Below are positions 35,653-43,613 of a stretch of DNA of 61,827 nt, piece by piece. The DNA is taken from positions 1 to 61,827 of the forward strand of contig JALHQW010000050.1 of the NCBI GenBank assembly GCA_022841745.1, read 5' to 3'. The first letter of the stretch is position 1; each line of letters starts with the position of its first letter. This stretch comes from Saprospiraceae bacterium. GTDB taxonomy: Bacteria; Bacteroidota; Bacteroidia; Chitinophagales; Saprospiraceae. The notes beneath the pieces are model-generated. The model did not search any database, had not been told where the DNA came from, and saw nothing but the letters and a program-made list of their open reading frames with translations. The position numbers and the translations under genes are program-made.

Positions 35653-36167
35653 CTAAAGGTGCTACTTTTTCCATTATTTTAAATGATGTTGAATTTGAAG
35701 TTTCCAGTGAAACCTCAAATTCTACCATTATTTGTTGCGACAAAATCAACTCCATAGAAATAAACGTTGATGAAATTGATGTTATCGAAAAATCATTTTC
35801 CTTCTCCCTCCCTAGTGTGAAAACGAAGATTAAACAGTTGAGCATGAATGACATTTTTTCTAGGAAAGTCAGAACTGGATTAAACATGGGAGATGTCATT
35901 GTCGAAGAAATTAAGAACAGACTATTAAGCCACTATTTGTATTTTTTTATTAACCCAGTAGGGGTTGAAACAGAAGGGCTTGAGAAAATTATTGATTTTA
36001 TAAAGGAATCAACAAATAGAGATAATGCTCCCTATTTCTGTATCTTTATTTCTCATCTTGACTTTCACAGAATGTTTGAGGATGATTCAATAAGGGTGGT
36101 GCCTTTTGATGCGAATCTCAAGCATAAGGAAAAATTTAAGATAATACCAGCGCCAAAAAAGCATTAA
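35643..36167 (+). CDS. Presumed immunity protein for the RHS toxin
   Basis: A 174-residue cytoplasmic protein without signal peptide, family not recognised. Its start overlaps the end of the toxin gene (ATG at 35643, alternative ATG at 35649 overlapping the TGA in ATGA), so translation is coupled. It is AT-rich like the toxin tip and unlike the RHS shell, as expected for a toxin/immunity module exchanged as a unit. The sequence has an N-terminal beta part (TFSIILNDVEFEVSSETSNS) and a helical C-terminal half. Size, position and composition support immunity; there is no direct homology evidence. Confidence 0.6.
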   Translation: MAMTKGATFSIILNDVEFEVSSETSNSTIICCDKINSIEINVDEIDVIEKSFSFSLPSVKTKIKQLSMNDIFSRKVRTGLNMGDVIVEEIKNRLLSHYLYFFINPVGVETEGLEKIIDFIKESTNRDNAPYFCIFISHLDFHRMFEDDSIRVVPFDANLKHKEKFKIIPAPKKH

Positions 36168-36212
36168 AGGCTCAAGTCGTTGGCATCCCTTGACATAATC
36201 ATAGATTGCAAT

Positions 36213-36902
36213 ATGAGTATAAGAAAAATTATTATCCTTCTGTCATGTACAATCTATCTCCCGTTGGCGGCCCAAACCTATGTTGGCCTCCAAGCAGGTG
36301 CCATGAAGTACGAATCCGAATTGTTGGAGTTCAGGGAAAAGCGGAGGTACAGTGGGCTGTTGCCCAATGCCACCGTGAAAGTGGAGAAGAAACTCGCCGA
36401 GTGGTTTTCCCTGCAAGCGGGGTTGGGCTATTCGAGGCGCAATATTCGGGTATCGGACAAGATAGTACCGGGGATCGTTGACCCACTGTTCAACCGCACG
36501 AGCAACAACCTTGACTTTTCCATCGGGCCAAAGCTCATATTCCCCATGCAGCGGGCGGGCTTGTTTGCCGAGGCAGGGCTGGTGTGTGCAGTGGCCATGA
36601 ACGACAAAACCAAGTACGGATTCGTTGGGGAGACCAATATGCCCGGCTACCAGCTCACATTGGACGAGATTTACCTGCGTGAGGTGAAAAATGCAAGGGA
36701 GAACCCCGTGACCGAAGCTGCCGCTACTTGGAGTTTTGGCTTTCAGTATTCCATCAAGCGGCTTACGCTTTTGGTAGGAACCTCATTTTTTAGGGGCATG
36801 ACCGAAATTCGGGATACCGACAACGCCAGGGGGCGCAACAAGCACAAGGCCAATGGCTTTTTCGTTGGCGTGTCCAGGGAGTTTTCAAACCAAAGCAACT
36901 AA
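36213..36902 (+). CDS. Outer-membrane beta-barrel protein (PorT-like)
   Basis: A 229-residue exported protein. A signal peptide ending PLAAQ is followed by alternating amphipathic strands (YVGLQAGAMKYESEL, FSLQAGLGYSRRNIRV, LDFSIGPKLIFPM) typical of eight- to ten-stranded barrels of the outer-membrane beta-barrel families of Bacteroidota. It ends in FFVGVSREF, a barrel-type final strand. It follows the toxin and immunity genes on the same strand. Whether it takes part in toxin export is only a guess. Confidence 0.65.
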   Translation: MSIRKIIILLSCTIYLPLAAQTYVGLQAGAMKYESELLEFREKRRYSGLLPNATVKVEKKLAEWFSLQAGLGYSRRNIRVSDKIVPGIVDPLFNRTSNNLDFSIGPKLIFPMQRAGLFAEAGLVCAVAMNDKTKYGFVGETNMPGYQLTLDEIYLREVKNARENPVTEAAATWSFGFQYSIKRLTLLVGTSFFRGMTEIRDTDNARGRNKHKANGFFVGVSREFSNQSN

Positions 36903-36958
36903 TTTTCAATGAAAATTTTCAAACCATACCTCTTCCCACACCCTCTTAAGCAGTTATC
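36899..36958 (+). mobile_element. Fragment D of the 130-bp element
   Basis: CTTCCCACACCCTCTTAAGC (36932-36951), with AGTTATC after it, matches the right end of copy A and the reverse complement of the left end of copy B. Before it AATTTTC-AAT-GAAAATT may be what is left of the first hairpin. It ends 21 bp before the next start codon, much as copy A does. Confidence 0.45.
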
Positions 36959-36979
36959 TTCATTTTAAAAACATCAACC

Positions 36980-37450
36980 ATGCGCACCATTTTTATCTTT
37001 CTCTTTGCCTTAACGCTCGTTTCGGCCTTGCATGCTCAGACGGTTTGCTACGCCTACGATGCCGCAGGCAATCGAATCACCAAAATCATTGGCCCCTGCA
37101 ACGCTTTTTTGGTAGGCCCAGACGAGCCTTCAACGCAGCAAGCACTGCCCCATCAGCAATTGGAGGCGGAAAAGGCTGCCGAACCTGGCACGGGGGAACA
37201 AGTCAAAAATATCAAAGGAAAGGTGTTTCCCAACCCCAACCACGGTCCGTTCAGCTTGGTACTCGATGAGGAGCCGCCCATTGGAGCTTGGTTTGAATTG
37301 AACGATTCCAAAGGTTCCTTACTTAACAGGTTTCAGGCAAATGGCACGACCTTCACGTTTGACCTTGGCGTAAGTCCTGCTGGCGAATATTATTTATTCC
37401 TGCGCACCTCGGGCAATAGCTACGGGCAGTGGAAAGTGATAAAGGAATAA
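36980..37450 (+). CDS. Mini-protein: signal peptide, one YD/RHS motif, T9SS type A tail
   Basis: A 156-residue secreted protein. A signal peptide (SALHAQ) is followed at once by one RHS-type motif CYAYDAAGNRITKI, a Gln/Glu/Pro-rich linker and a T9SS type A sorting domain (KVFPNPNHGPFSL to the end, GQWKVIKE). The T9SS tail should direct it across the outer membrane and then be cut. A single YD motif is not enough to form an RHS shell. It stands at the end of the toxin locus and is enclosed by fragment D and copy B of the 130-bp element. Confidence 0.75.
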   Translation: MRTIFIFLFALTLVSALHAQTVCYAYDAAGNRITKIIGPCNAFLVGPDEPSTQQALPHQQLEAEKAAEPGTGEQVKNIKGKVFPNPNHGPFSLVLDEEPPIGAWFELNDSKGSLLNRFQANGTTFTFDLGVSPAGEYYLFLRTSGNSYGQWKVIKE

Positions 37451-37504
37451 TGGGCCAAGCAGTTCTATCGTAAGTAATTCCCCTTTGCTGATGCATAAAA
37501 TCAT

Positions 37505-37634
37505 AGTAACTGCTTAGGAGGGTGTGGGAGAGAGCGAAAAAATTTCATTTTTTCGCTCTCTCCCCAGATTTTGGGGTATTTTTTGGGGAAAATTGAAAAT
37601 TTTCCCCAAAAAATACCCACTGCTAAGTAGTGTC
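37505..37634 (-). mobile_element. 130-bp MITE-like element, copy B
   Basis: Exactly 130 bp, between direct repeats AAATCAT (37498-37504 and 37635-37641). Hairpins: a perfect 17-bp stem at 37526-37542/37548-37564 with loop TTTCA, and a perfect 21-bp stem at 37574-37594/37598-37618. It starts AGTAACTGCTTAGGAGGG and ends CTGCTAAGTAGTGTC. Compared with copy A, stem bases differ in pairs (for example GGGTA/TACCC here, GGGTG/CACCC there), while linkers and ends are kept. Confidence 0.75.
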
Positions 37635-37646
37635 AAATCATAGGTG

Positions 37647-37695
37647 ACAGCCGCCATTAAAACATTTGCCCGGCAGATGTTTTAATGGCGGCTGT
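37647..37695. terminator. Two-way terminator between convergent genes
   Basis: Perfect 19-bp stem ACAGCCGCCATTAAAACAT and its complement (37647-37665 and 37677-37695) around an 11-nt loop. It stands 16 bp from the end of the minus-strand helical-protein gene. Confidence 0.6.
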
Positions 37696-37710
37696 AGCTT
37701 TGAAATATAA

Positions 37711-39120
37711 CTATCCCATCCCCCCGACCTTCTCCAACAACCACTGCTTCAGCGTCAGCGATTTGCAGTTTTCAATCTCCAAGCGGGTCTTTTCAATTCC
37801 CTTTTTATCGAAAGGCGAAAGCAGGACGAGCTTGCGGGTGAAGCGCAGCATGTTGAGGTATTGCTGCTTCACTTCCTTGGAAATCAGGCGGTTGCGGCGC
37901 AGGAAGATGCGGTAGCTGTCAATCAGGGAGTCGAGAGCCTGGTCTTCGCCCTGTTCGTAATAGGTGCGCAGGAGCAGCATCCGGCTGCCGAGGGCATAGG
38001 CTATGGACTGGTACTCCACCTCCCGCAGCAGCTCGATGACCAGGTCGTACCTTTTTTGGTAGAAATAAACATGGGCAAGGTTGTAGTTCAGTGCGTTCTC
38101 TTGGTTGGCCTTGGGCAGCCGATGGGTATAGTCTTGGATGAACGCCTCGGCCCAGGCCAATTCCCGGATGTGAAGGGCCACGGTGATGATGTTCTTGTAG
38201 TGGTGCGGGTTCAGCAGCCCGTTGTCGAAGATGATTTCACGGGCGAGGGCGATGTGGTAGAGGGCGAACAACTCGGCATAGTAATCCTCCCGCCCATGGT
38301 TGATTTTGGTATCAATGCAGTAGTTCATGGCATGGATGAACAAGGTCTGCAACTCCTTGTGCTTGAAGCTGCCTGCCTGCGTTTCCAGCAGCGTTTTCAT
38401 CTCCTGAAAAAAAGGCGTTTCTTCTGGGTGCAGCATCATGCGGGCCACGAGGTACCAAGCCTTCACGGCTGGCTCATTGAGGAAAATACTATTTTCGAGG
38501 TTTCCCAAAAATTCTGGGTGGACATTCACGGCTGCCGTTTCGGACACCATCTTGCTATAGCCGAGCATGTCGGCGTAGTGCTCCAGTTTCTTCGCAAAAT
38601 AATAGCAATCAAGGTGGAAATCTGCCTGCTCGATAGGCTCGAAAGCGGCGGTTTTGGGCGAGATATGCTCCAAATGTTCGTGCCTGCGGCGGTGCAGCAT
38701 ATAGGAGAGGTAGTGGAAGTCGGCGTCCCGATGGCCCGCTTTTTCTTGTAGCAATTCCGCCTGCCGCATCACCCCATCAAAATGCTTTTCGAGGTCGGTG
38801 CTGGCGAGGGCGTGGAGCAGGAAGACTTGCCCCGTGGCGGGGTTGGAGGCATACTGGTTGTAGGCCGTGAAGTCCATTGCCAGTCGAAGCAGGTCGGAGC
38901 AGAGGCGGCGGAAGCGCACATCGTCGTAGGAGGAGCCGGGGTAGAGGCGTTGCCAAAACACCTCCTTCTCCATGTCCATGCCGTCCTTTTCCCATGAATC
39001 GTACAGGCGTACCAGTTCCTCCCGTTCATTGAAAAAGGGCGAGGCGAGGTACTTTCGGAATTGCGCCGCATCGTACCGGGTGAAGGTGCGCAGGAAAGCG
39101 GCAAGCTTTGAGTTGAGCAT
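37711..39120 (-). CDS. Large helical-repeat protein of unknown function
   Basis: A 469-residue soluble protein with no signal peptide. It is almost wholly helical, with repeated aromatic and Leu-rich hairpins such as ALNYNLAHVYFYQKRYDLVI and AYALGSRMLLLRTYYEQGED that resemble TPR units in the C-terminal half. It begins MLNSKLAAFLRTFTRYDAAQ, a pattern seen in uncharacterised Bacteroidota proteins. Partner and function are unknown; a protein-interaction scaffold is plausible. It is GC-rich and in the codon style of the core genes. The 303-bp gap upstream holds a terminator and AT-rich sequence. Confidence 0.7.
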   Translation of the reverse strand: MLNSKLAAFLRTFTRYDAAQFRKYLASPFFNEREELVRLYDSWEKDGMDMEKEVFWQRLYPGSSYDDVRFRRLCSDLLRLAMDFTAYNQYASNPATGQVFLLHALASTDLEKHFDGVMRQAELLQEKAGHRDADFHYLSYMLHRRRHEHLEHISPKTAAFEPIEQADFHLDCYYFAKKLEHYADMLGYSKMVSETAAVNVHPEFLGNLENSIFLNEPAVKAWYLVARMMLHPEETPFFQEMKTLLETQAGSFKHKELQTLFIHAMNYCIDTKINHGREDYYAELFALYHIALAREIIFDNGLLNPHHYKNIITVALHIRELAWAEAFIQDYTHRLPKANQENALNYNLAHVYFYQKRYDLVIELLREVEYQSIAYALGSRMLLLRTYYEQGEDQALDSLIDSYRIFLRRNRLISKEVKQQYLNMLRFTRKLVLLSPFDKKGIEKTRLEIENCKSLTLKQWLLEKVGGMG

Positions 39121-39223
39121 GGCAGTCGGTGATGGCAGGCTTTACCAAGTTGGGCAAAGCTAAGGAATCAAATCGGGAAACCATATACCACCATGCCCTT
39201 GCACCCTATCAAAACGAAAACCG

Positions 39224-39254
39224 ACCCTCTCATTTTGAGAGGGTTTTTGTTTTT
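39224..39254 (+). terminator. Terminator-like hairpin in the gap before the microprotein
   Basis: Stem ACCCTCTCA/TGAGAGGGT (39224-39232 and 39236-39244), loop TTT, followed by TTTTGTTTTTG. No plus-strand gene ends nearby, so it may stop read-through or an unseen small RNA. The rest of 39121-39423 is A/T-rich, with A-runs at 39310-39330, and shows nothing else. Confidence 0.5.
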
Positions 39255-39423
39255 GATGAAATTAGTCGAAAAAATATTTTCAATGCAAGTTGCTGACTTT
39301 CAATTTTTTATAAAAAAAATAAAAAAAATGCGCTCAGCGGGAATGGCATTTGGCATATAGGGTTTTGTAACCGCAAACGAGCGGGACAACAGCGAAATAA
39401 GAAACTACACAAATCAGCCCAAA

Positions 39424-39510
39424 ATGACAGTTGCTATTTTTTTTCTGACCATGTTTCTTGCTTTCCTCTTCCTCACGGTCATCGAGTCCACGGACGAGCA
39501 GAAAGCCTGA
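39424..39510 (+). CDS. 28-residue hydrophobic microprotein
   Basis: An ATG at 39424 opens a 28-codon frame ending with TGA at 39510. It encodes a strongly hydrophobic stretch (VAIFFLTMFLAFLFLTVI) followed by a charged tail ESTDEQKA, the make-up of a single-span membrane microprotein with its tail in the cytoplasm. It lies 75 bp before the ECF sigma factor, same strand, in a stretch with no other gene. No homologue was recognised. It could be a regulatory peptide for the sigma factor or a chance frame. Confidence 0.45.
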   Translation: MTVAIFFLTMFLAFLFLTVIESTDEQKA

Positions 39511-39585
39511 AACAAACACTGGCCACCAGCGATGCAGGCCATTCCAAAAACAAGTTTTTAATCCACTATCCTAAAAATTCTGATT

Positions 39586-40113
39586 ATGACCGCCATCGAA
39601 TTTAATTGCCACTTTAGCAGCCTTCAGAAAAAACTGCTGCCCTTTGCTTACAAACTGACCAACAACCTCGAAGACGCCAAGGACCTCATTCAAGAAACCG
39701 CCCTGCGTGCCTACAATAACAAGGAAAAGTTCGAGACGGGCACCAACTTCCGTGCATGGGTAACCACCATTATGCGCAACACGTTCATCAATATCTACCG
39801 CAAAAAGAAGAACCGGGCTACAACGTCCGAACCTACGGACAGCTACATCTTCATCAACGAGAACCACGCTGTTGACAACAGCGCTCACTCCAATATGACG
39901 ATGATAGAGCTTGATGGCATCATGCGTACCCTCGACAATATCTACCGCAAACCGTTCCAATTGTTCTTCGAAGGCTATAAATACGAAGAAATCGCCGAGG
40001 ACATGAACCTGCCCATCGGCACGGTGAAGAGCCGCATCTTCTTCGCCCGCCAGAAGTTGATGGAAACCATCAACCTCAGCTATGCTTACGATACAACGGC
40101 GGTGCTGAACTGA
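39586..40113 (+). CDS. ECF-type RNA polymerase sigma factor
   Basis: A 175-residue sigma-70 factor of the extracytoplasmic-function group. Region 2 shows FAYKLTNNLEDAKDLIQETA and NFRAWVTTIMRNTFINIYRK; region 4 has FQLFFEGYKYEEIAEDMNLP followed by IGTVKSRIFFARQKL. No anti-sigma gene is adjacent downstream: a 38-bp-arm hairpin and a histidine kinase follow. The kind is close to sigma factors that respond to stress without a cognate anti-sigma factor in Bacteroidota. Confidence 0.9.
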   Translation: MTAIEFNCHFSSLQKKLLPFAYKLTNNLEDAKDLIQETALRAYNNKEKFETGTNFRAWVTTIMRNTFINIYRKKKNRATTSEPTDSYIFINENHAVDNSAHSNMTMIELDGIMRTLDNIYRKPFQLFFEGYKYEEIAEDMNLPIGTVKSRIFFARQKLMETINLSYAYDTTAVLN

Positions 40114-40114
40114 T

Positions 40115-40203
40115 GGTTGATAAGGGGTTTACGAAGGTTTATAAGGGTTGATATAGCTGGTCCCAATCAACCCTTATAAACCTTCGTAAACCCCTTATCA
40201 ACC
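40115..40203. repeat. Perfect hairpin with 38-bp arms after the sigma factor
   Basis: Arms 40115-40152 and 40166-40203 are fully complementary, with loop ATAGCTGGTCCCA. The arm contains near-repeats of GGTTTACGAAGG and GGTTTATAAGGG, so it was built from a short tandem motif. It begins one base after the stop codon and may act as a terminator without a T-run. The remaining 40204-40453 holds only a TACATTTG box at 40406-40413 before the kinase. Confidence 0.7.
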
Positions 40204-40453
40204 CTAATTAGCCCCATCAACCAAAAAGCAAAACCGACAAATGCGGGGGCACTCACCCAACTCCAAACCGAGTATTTCAAAACAGCCTCAATAACCTGGT
40301 CTCCCCCCGTCAGGCCCCAATAACCAAACCTTTACCTTTTCGGGAAATCTATCCCCTAAAGTTGCCACAAGCGATGTGCGGTGCAATAAATTTGGAATTG
40401 ATTCATACATTTGAAACGCCAAATTTGCACTTCACGTCGCTTTTTTGTTTTGA

Positions 40454-42463
40454 ATGAAACAACGCTACAAAGCCACAAGCCACAACAATGACACCGCCCA
40501 GGCTCCTCCGAGCTTAAATGGGAAAGGCTCGTTGCTATCCAAGGTACACGCCATCCAGCGGCGCTTCAAATTGAGCTTGGCCAATGGCCTCCAGCGCATT
40601 TCCAAACTGGTATTCATCAAAGGCACGGACGCCATTCCCCAAAAACTTCAGCTCCGCACCAAAATTCGGGTGGTGCTGCTCATCCTGTTTGCCGTTGTGA
40701 CGCTTATCGGGGCGCTGGCTGGCTACTTCGTTCAGCGCACCACCACCAATACCCTCCTGATGATGCGGGAGAACTATAATTCCATCAATTATACTAAAGT
40801 GATGTCCGAGGCCCTCAACGAGATGGTAATGGTCTTCGGGTTGGAAACGAGTACACCCACCTTCCGTCGGCAAGAGCTTCGCAAGGCTGCCGCCAAATTT
40901 GAACGGTACCATAAATTGCAGATGGATAAAGTAAAAGGCGAAGAGGAGCGGTTGACCACAGAAGAATTGAAGAATAGCTTCGTGATTTTCAAAGCCAACC
41001 TGATGAAGATGGCTGATGCCAACGAGGTCTCCGTAAATCTTTATATGCAGAAACAGTACATTGATGAATTGCTTGAATCGGTGTTTTTGCTGAACGAAAA
41101 AATGATGAAGGCACGAGAAGAAGACGCAAGGCTGATTGCAAACAAGGCATCGCTGACGATGATCATTCTTGGGGCGGTGTTCTTCATCTTTGCCATTGTT
41201 GCCTTGTTCTATTTCCCCAGCTACGTGGCCGACCCCATCCAAAACATGACGGAGAGTATCCGCCAGATTGCCCGCAAGAACTACAGCGAGCGCATCCCCG
41301 TGGAGTCGGGCGATGAAGTAGGCGAGATGGCCAAGTCGTTCAACTTAATGGCCGAGAAGCTGGAGGAGTATGAGAGCATCAACATGTCGCAGGTGCTGAG
41401 CGAGAAGAAGCGGACGGAAACCATCGTCAGCCGCATGAACGAGACCATCATCGGCCTTGACAACCACAAAAATATCCTTTTTGCGAACCCACCTGCTCTT
41501 GAACTGCTCGGCTTGCCAGAAGCAACCTTCGTGGGACAAAATGCCAAACAGCTTTCCAAGCAATATCCCTTGCTTCAAAACCTGTTGAAAGAAGTGTTGA
41601 ACAATGAGGTAAAAGCCAACTGTACCTTCCCTGCCATCAGCATTGACAAGGACGGCAAGCGCCAGTATTTCAACAAAGACGTGCTCCGCATCGAAAGCCC
41701 ATCCGACGACCTGGATGCACCTACGAGCGTTGGCTATATCATCATCCTGAAAAACGTGACGGAACTCAAGGAGCAGGACCTCGCCAAGACCAACTTCATG
41801 GCCACGCTTTCCCATGAGCTAAAAACTCCCATTGCCGCCATTGACATGAGCGTCAAGCTGCTGGAGGATGAGCGAATCGGCCAGCTGAACAGCGAACAAT
41901 GGGACCTCACGGGCACCATCCGCCTCAACTCTTCCCGTATCCTGCGCATGGTGAACGAGATATTGGACATCAGCCGCATCGAGACAGGACAACTCCAGCT
42001 CGAACTCGAAAAAGTGGTACCCGATACCATCGTGGTTCGCTCCTTGGATAATGTGAAGACCTTCATTGCCGACAAAAACATGGGCGTACTTCAGCATATC
42101 GCTCCCGACCTGCCAGCACTGCACGTTGACATCCATAAAACGACGGCTGTTTTGGTAAATCTCCTCACCAATGCAGTCCGCTATTCGCCTGAGAACGGAA
42201 CCATCGAGATTGCGGTGGTACAACAGAACGGCTCGGTCATGTTCTCCGTAACGGACAGCGGCCCTGGCATCAGCGAGGAGGAGCAGCGCAAGCTCTTCCA
42301 ACCCTACCGCCGGGCTGCTGGCGACAAGACGAAGGGAACAGGGCTGGGGCTTGCCATTTCCAAGGAATTCGTTGAGGCACAGGGCGGGCGCATTTGGGTG
42401 AAGAGCCAACCGGGCGCAGGCAGCACTTTTGGTTTTTCGTTGCCATTGGCAACGGGCGATTGA
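40454..42463 (+). CDS. Membrane sensor histidine kinase (HAMP-PAS-HisKA-HATPase)
   Basis: A 669-residue sensor kinase. Two membrane helices ([20 protein letters not shown] near 73 and [20 protein letters not shown] near 230) enclose a helical periplasmic sensor of about 140 residues. Then follow HAMP ([20 protein letters not shown]), a coiled linker, a PAS domain ([20 protein letters not shown]), the phosphoacceptor box LSHELKTP with His454, and the ATPase domain with N573 in [18 protein letters not shown] and [11 protein letters not shown]. No response regulator is adjacent, so this is an orphan kinase in the window. Confidence 0.92.
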   Translation: MKQRYKATSHNNDTAQAPPSLNGKGSLLSKVHAIQRRFKLSLANGLQRISKLVFIKGTDAIPQKLQLRTKIRVVLLILFAVVTLIGALAGYFVQRTTTNTLLMMRENYNSINYTKVMSEALNEMVMVFGLETSTPTFRRQELRKAAAKFERYHKLQMDKVKGEEERLTTEELKNSFVIFKANLMKMADANEVSVNLYMQKQYIDELLESVFLLNEKMMKAREEDARLIANKASLTMIILGAVFFIFAIVALFYFPSYVADPIQNMTESIRQIARKNYSERIPVESGDEVGEMAKSFNLMAEKLEEYESINMSQVLSEKKRTETIVSRMNETIIGLDNHKNILFANPPALELLGLPEATFVGQNAKQLSKQYPLLQNLLKEVLNNEVKANCTFPAISIDKDGKRQYFNKDVLRIESPSDDLDAPTSVGYIIILKNVTELKEQDLAKTNFMATLSHELKTPIAAIDMSVKLLEDERIGQLNSEQWDLTGTIRLNSSRILRMVNEILDISRIETGQLQLELEKVVPDTIVVRSLDNVKTFIADKNMGVLQHIAPDLPALHVDIHKTTAVLVNLLTNAVRYSPENGTIEIAVVQQNGSVMFSVTDSGPGISEEEQRKLFQPYRRAAGDKTKGTGLGLAISKEFVEAQGGRIWVKSQPGAGSTFGFSLPLATGD

Positions 42464-42471
42464 CCATTGCA

Positions 42472-42497
42472 AGCTCAAAAAATGTATTTTTTGGGCT
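42472..42497. terminator. Terminator between kinase and XRE gene
   Basis: Stem AGCTCAAAAAA/TTTTTTGGGCT (42472-42482 and 42487-42497, one G-U pair), with A- and T-runs on both strands, between two convergent genes. Confidence 0.55.
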
Positions 42498-42553
42498 TTG
42501 CTTTTTGACAATAAAAAGGCAAATACAACAAGAGGGTTCTGACAATATTGCGT

Positions 42554-42747
42554 TTATGCCCCTTGTTTCTCTATTTGCTTGCGTAGGAACTGTATTTCTT
42601 CTTTTTGTGCTGCCACTAGTTCCCGCAGCGCCGCTGCCTCTTGTTTATAAGGAGCAGTCATCATTTCGACCAATTTTTGCAAATCGTCAACCATTTGAAT
42701 GGTAACTTGACCCGAACTAGCGACGTTTCCGTTTCCAGCATGGTTGT
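42554..42747 (-). pseudogene. Out-of-frame coiled-coil tail of the XRE regulator
   Basis: Just after the TAA of the XRE gene, another minus-strand frame reads VNNHAGNGNVASSGQVTIQM, VDDLQKLVEMMTAPY, KQEAAALRELVAAQKEEIQF and ends LRKQIEKQGA. Many Bacteroidota XRE regulators carry such an Asn-rich linker and coiled coil after the DNA-binding part. One extra T in AATTCG would join the two frames. So the tail is either lost by a deletion or split by a sequencing error. Confidence 0.65.
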
Positions 42748-42972
42748 TTACGAATTGTAGATTACCTTGTCATCATGAGCCTTTATCGCATCAGCGGTGG
42801 TACCCAGAATTTCAGCTATTTGGTCCAACCGCTCGTCCGACACATCGGATAGACCGGATTCGATGTCACTGTAAGAATTTTGCTTGATACCAAGTGCATC
42901 GGCGACCACCTCCTGTTTTACGCCGATGATTTCCCGCATGCGCTTGATTTTATAACCCCATTCTTTGCTCAT
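42748..42972 (-). CDS. XRE-family DNA-binding regulator, tail frameshifted
   Basis: A 74-residue helix-turn-helix protein as it stands: MSKEWGYKIKRMREIIGVKQ, EVVADALGIKQNSYSDIESG, VSDERLDQIAEILGTT, the Cro/C1 fold. The ATG at 42972 is chosen over a frame from 43182 because the operators and -7 box lie at 43000-43044. It ends DKVIYNS, where the family would continue into a coiled coil that is present out of frame downstream (42554-42747). The DNA-binding part is complete, so it may still bind DNA, but oligomerisation is doubtful. It probably represses itself through the twin palindromes upstream. Confidence 0.82.
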   Translation of the reverse strand: MSKEWGYKIKRMREIIGVKQEVVADALGIKQNSYSDIESGLSDVSDERLDQIAEILGTTADAIKAHDDKVIYNS

Positions 42973-42999
42973 AATTTTTCCGTTTTTGAAAATAATGGG

Positions 43000-43044
43000 C
43001 AAAGTTAACCGATAAATTATCGGTGTTGACCGATAATTTATCGG
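43000..43044 (-). promoter_or_regulatory. XRE promoter with twin operators
   Basis: CCGATAAATTATCGG (43009-43023) and CCGATAATTTATCGG (43030-43044) are two perfect or nearly perfect 15-bp palindromes, 21 bp apart. Next to them, on the minus strand, TAACTTTG (43007-43000) is a -7 box 27 bp before the XRE ATG. The operators cover where the -33 box would be, the layout of an autoregulated repressor. Confidence 0.65.
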
Positions 43045-43613
43045 CGGCAATGTCGGCAAATATGAAATAGCTTTGCAATGCAAGCCATGACACCATGCTG
43101 CAACAGATTCAAATCCTATCCATCCTGTATAAAATAACACCAATACTGGCGACCGGTGCACAGGCCGCCCCCGTACCACCATAGATACATACCTATATTA
43201 TCAGATGTAAAGCTGAAAACGACTACCTGCCAACTGGGGCAGCACAAAAGCGCAAAAAAGACACTGCTTACTCGGAAAAACCAATTCCTTTCCGACCTGT
43301 ACATATAGGCAAGACTCACCAAATTTCTCAAACCGCCATGCGGCGAGCCTTGGCCCATTGGTCGTTGCACCAATCGGCAGGGGGCGTAGTTGGCGGCCTC
43401 ACTCCTTGCACCTGCTTGGGAGTTCGGTATTATTGGTAAAAAATGGCTATTTTTAGTCGGCCTTTTGATTTTGAGGTTGTAAAACGCATGCTGTTTCATC
43501 AGGATCAGGCTTTTCAACTGAAGAATTGGTGGATAACCGCCTTTGACCAAGAACTAAGCCTTTTTTGCCCAAAACGACCGGATGCCAAGCTTGTGCTTAA
43601 AATGCTTTTTGAT
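43045..43613. other. Non-coding stretch before the metalloprotease gene
   Basis: A 569-bp stretch between divergent genes. The only structure noted is a hairpin GCC-C-ATTGGT/ACCAAT-C-GGC at 43353-43378 with loop CGTTGC, in a GC-rich segment (about 43330-43430) that differs from its AT-rich surroundings. Open frames across it are short or lack gene-like sequence. It may be a remnant of a lost gene or a structured RNA. Confidence 0.35.
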
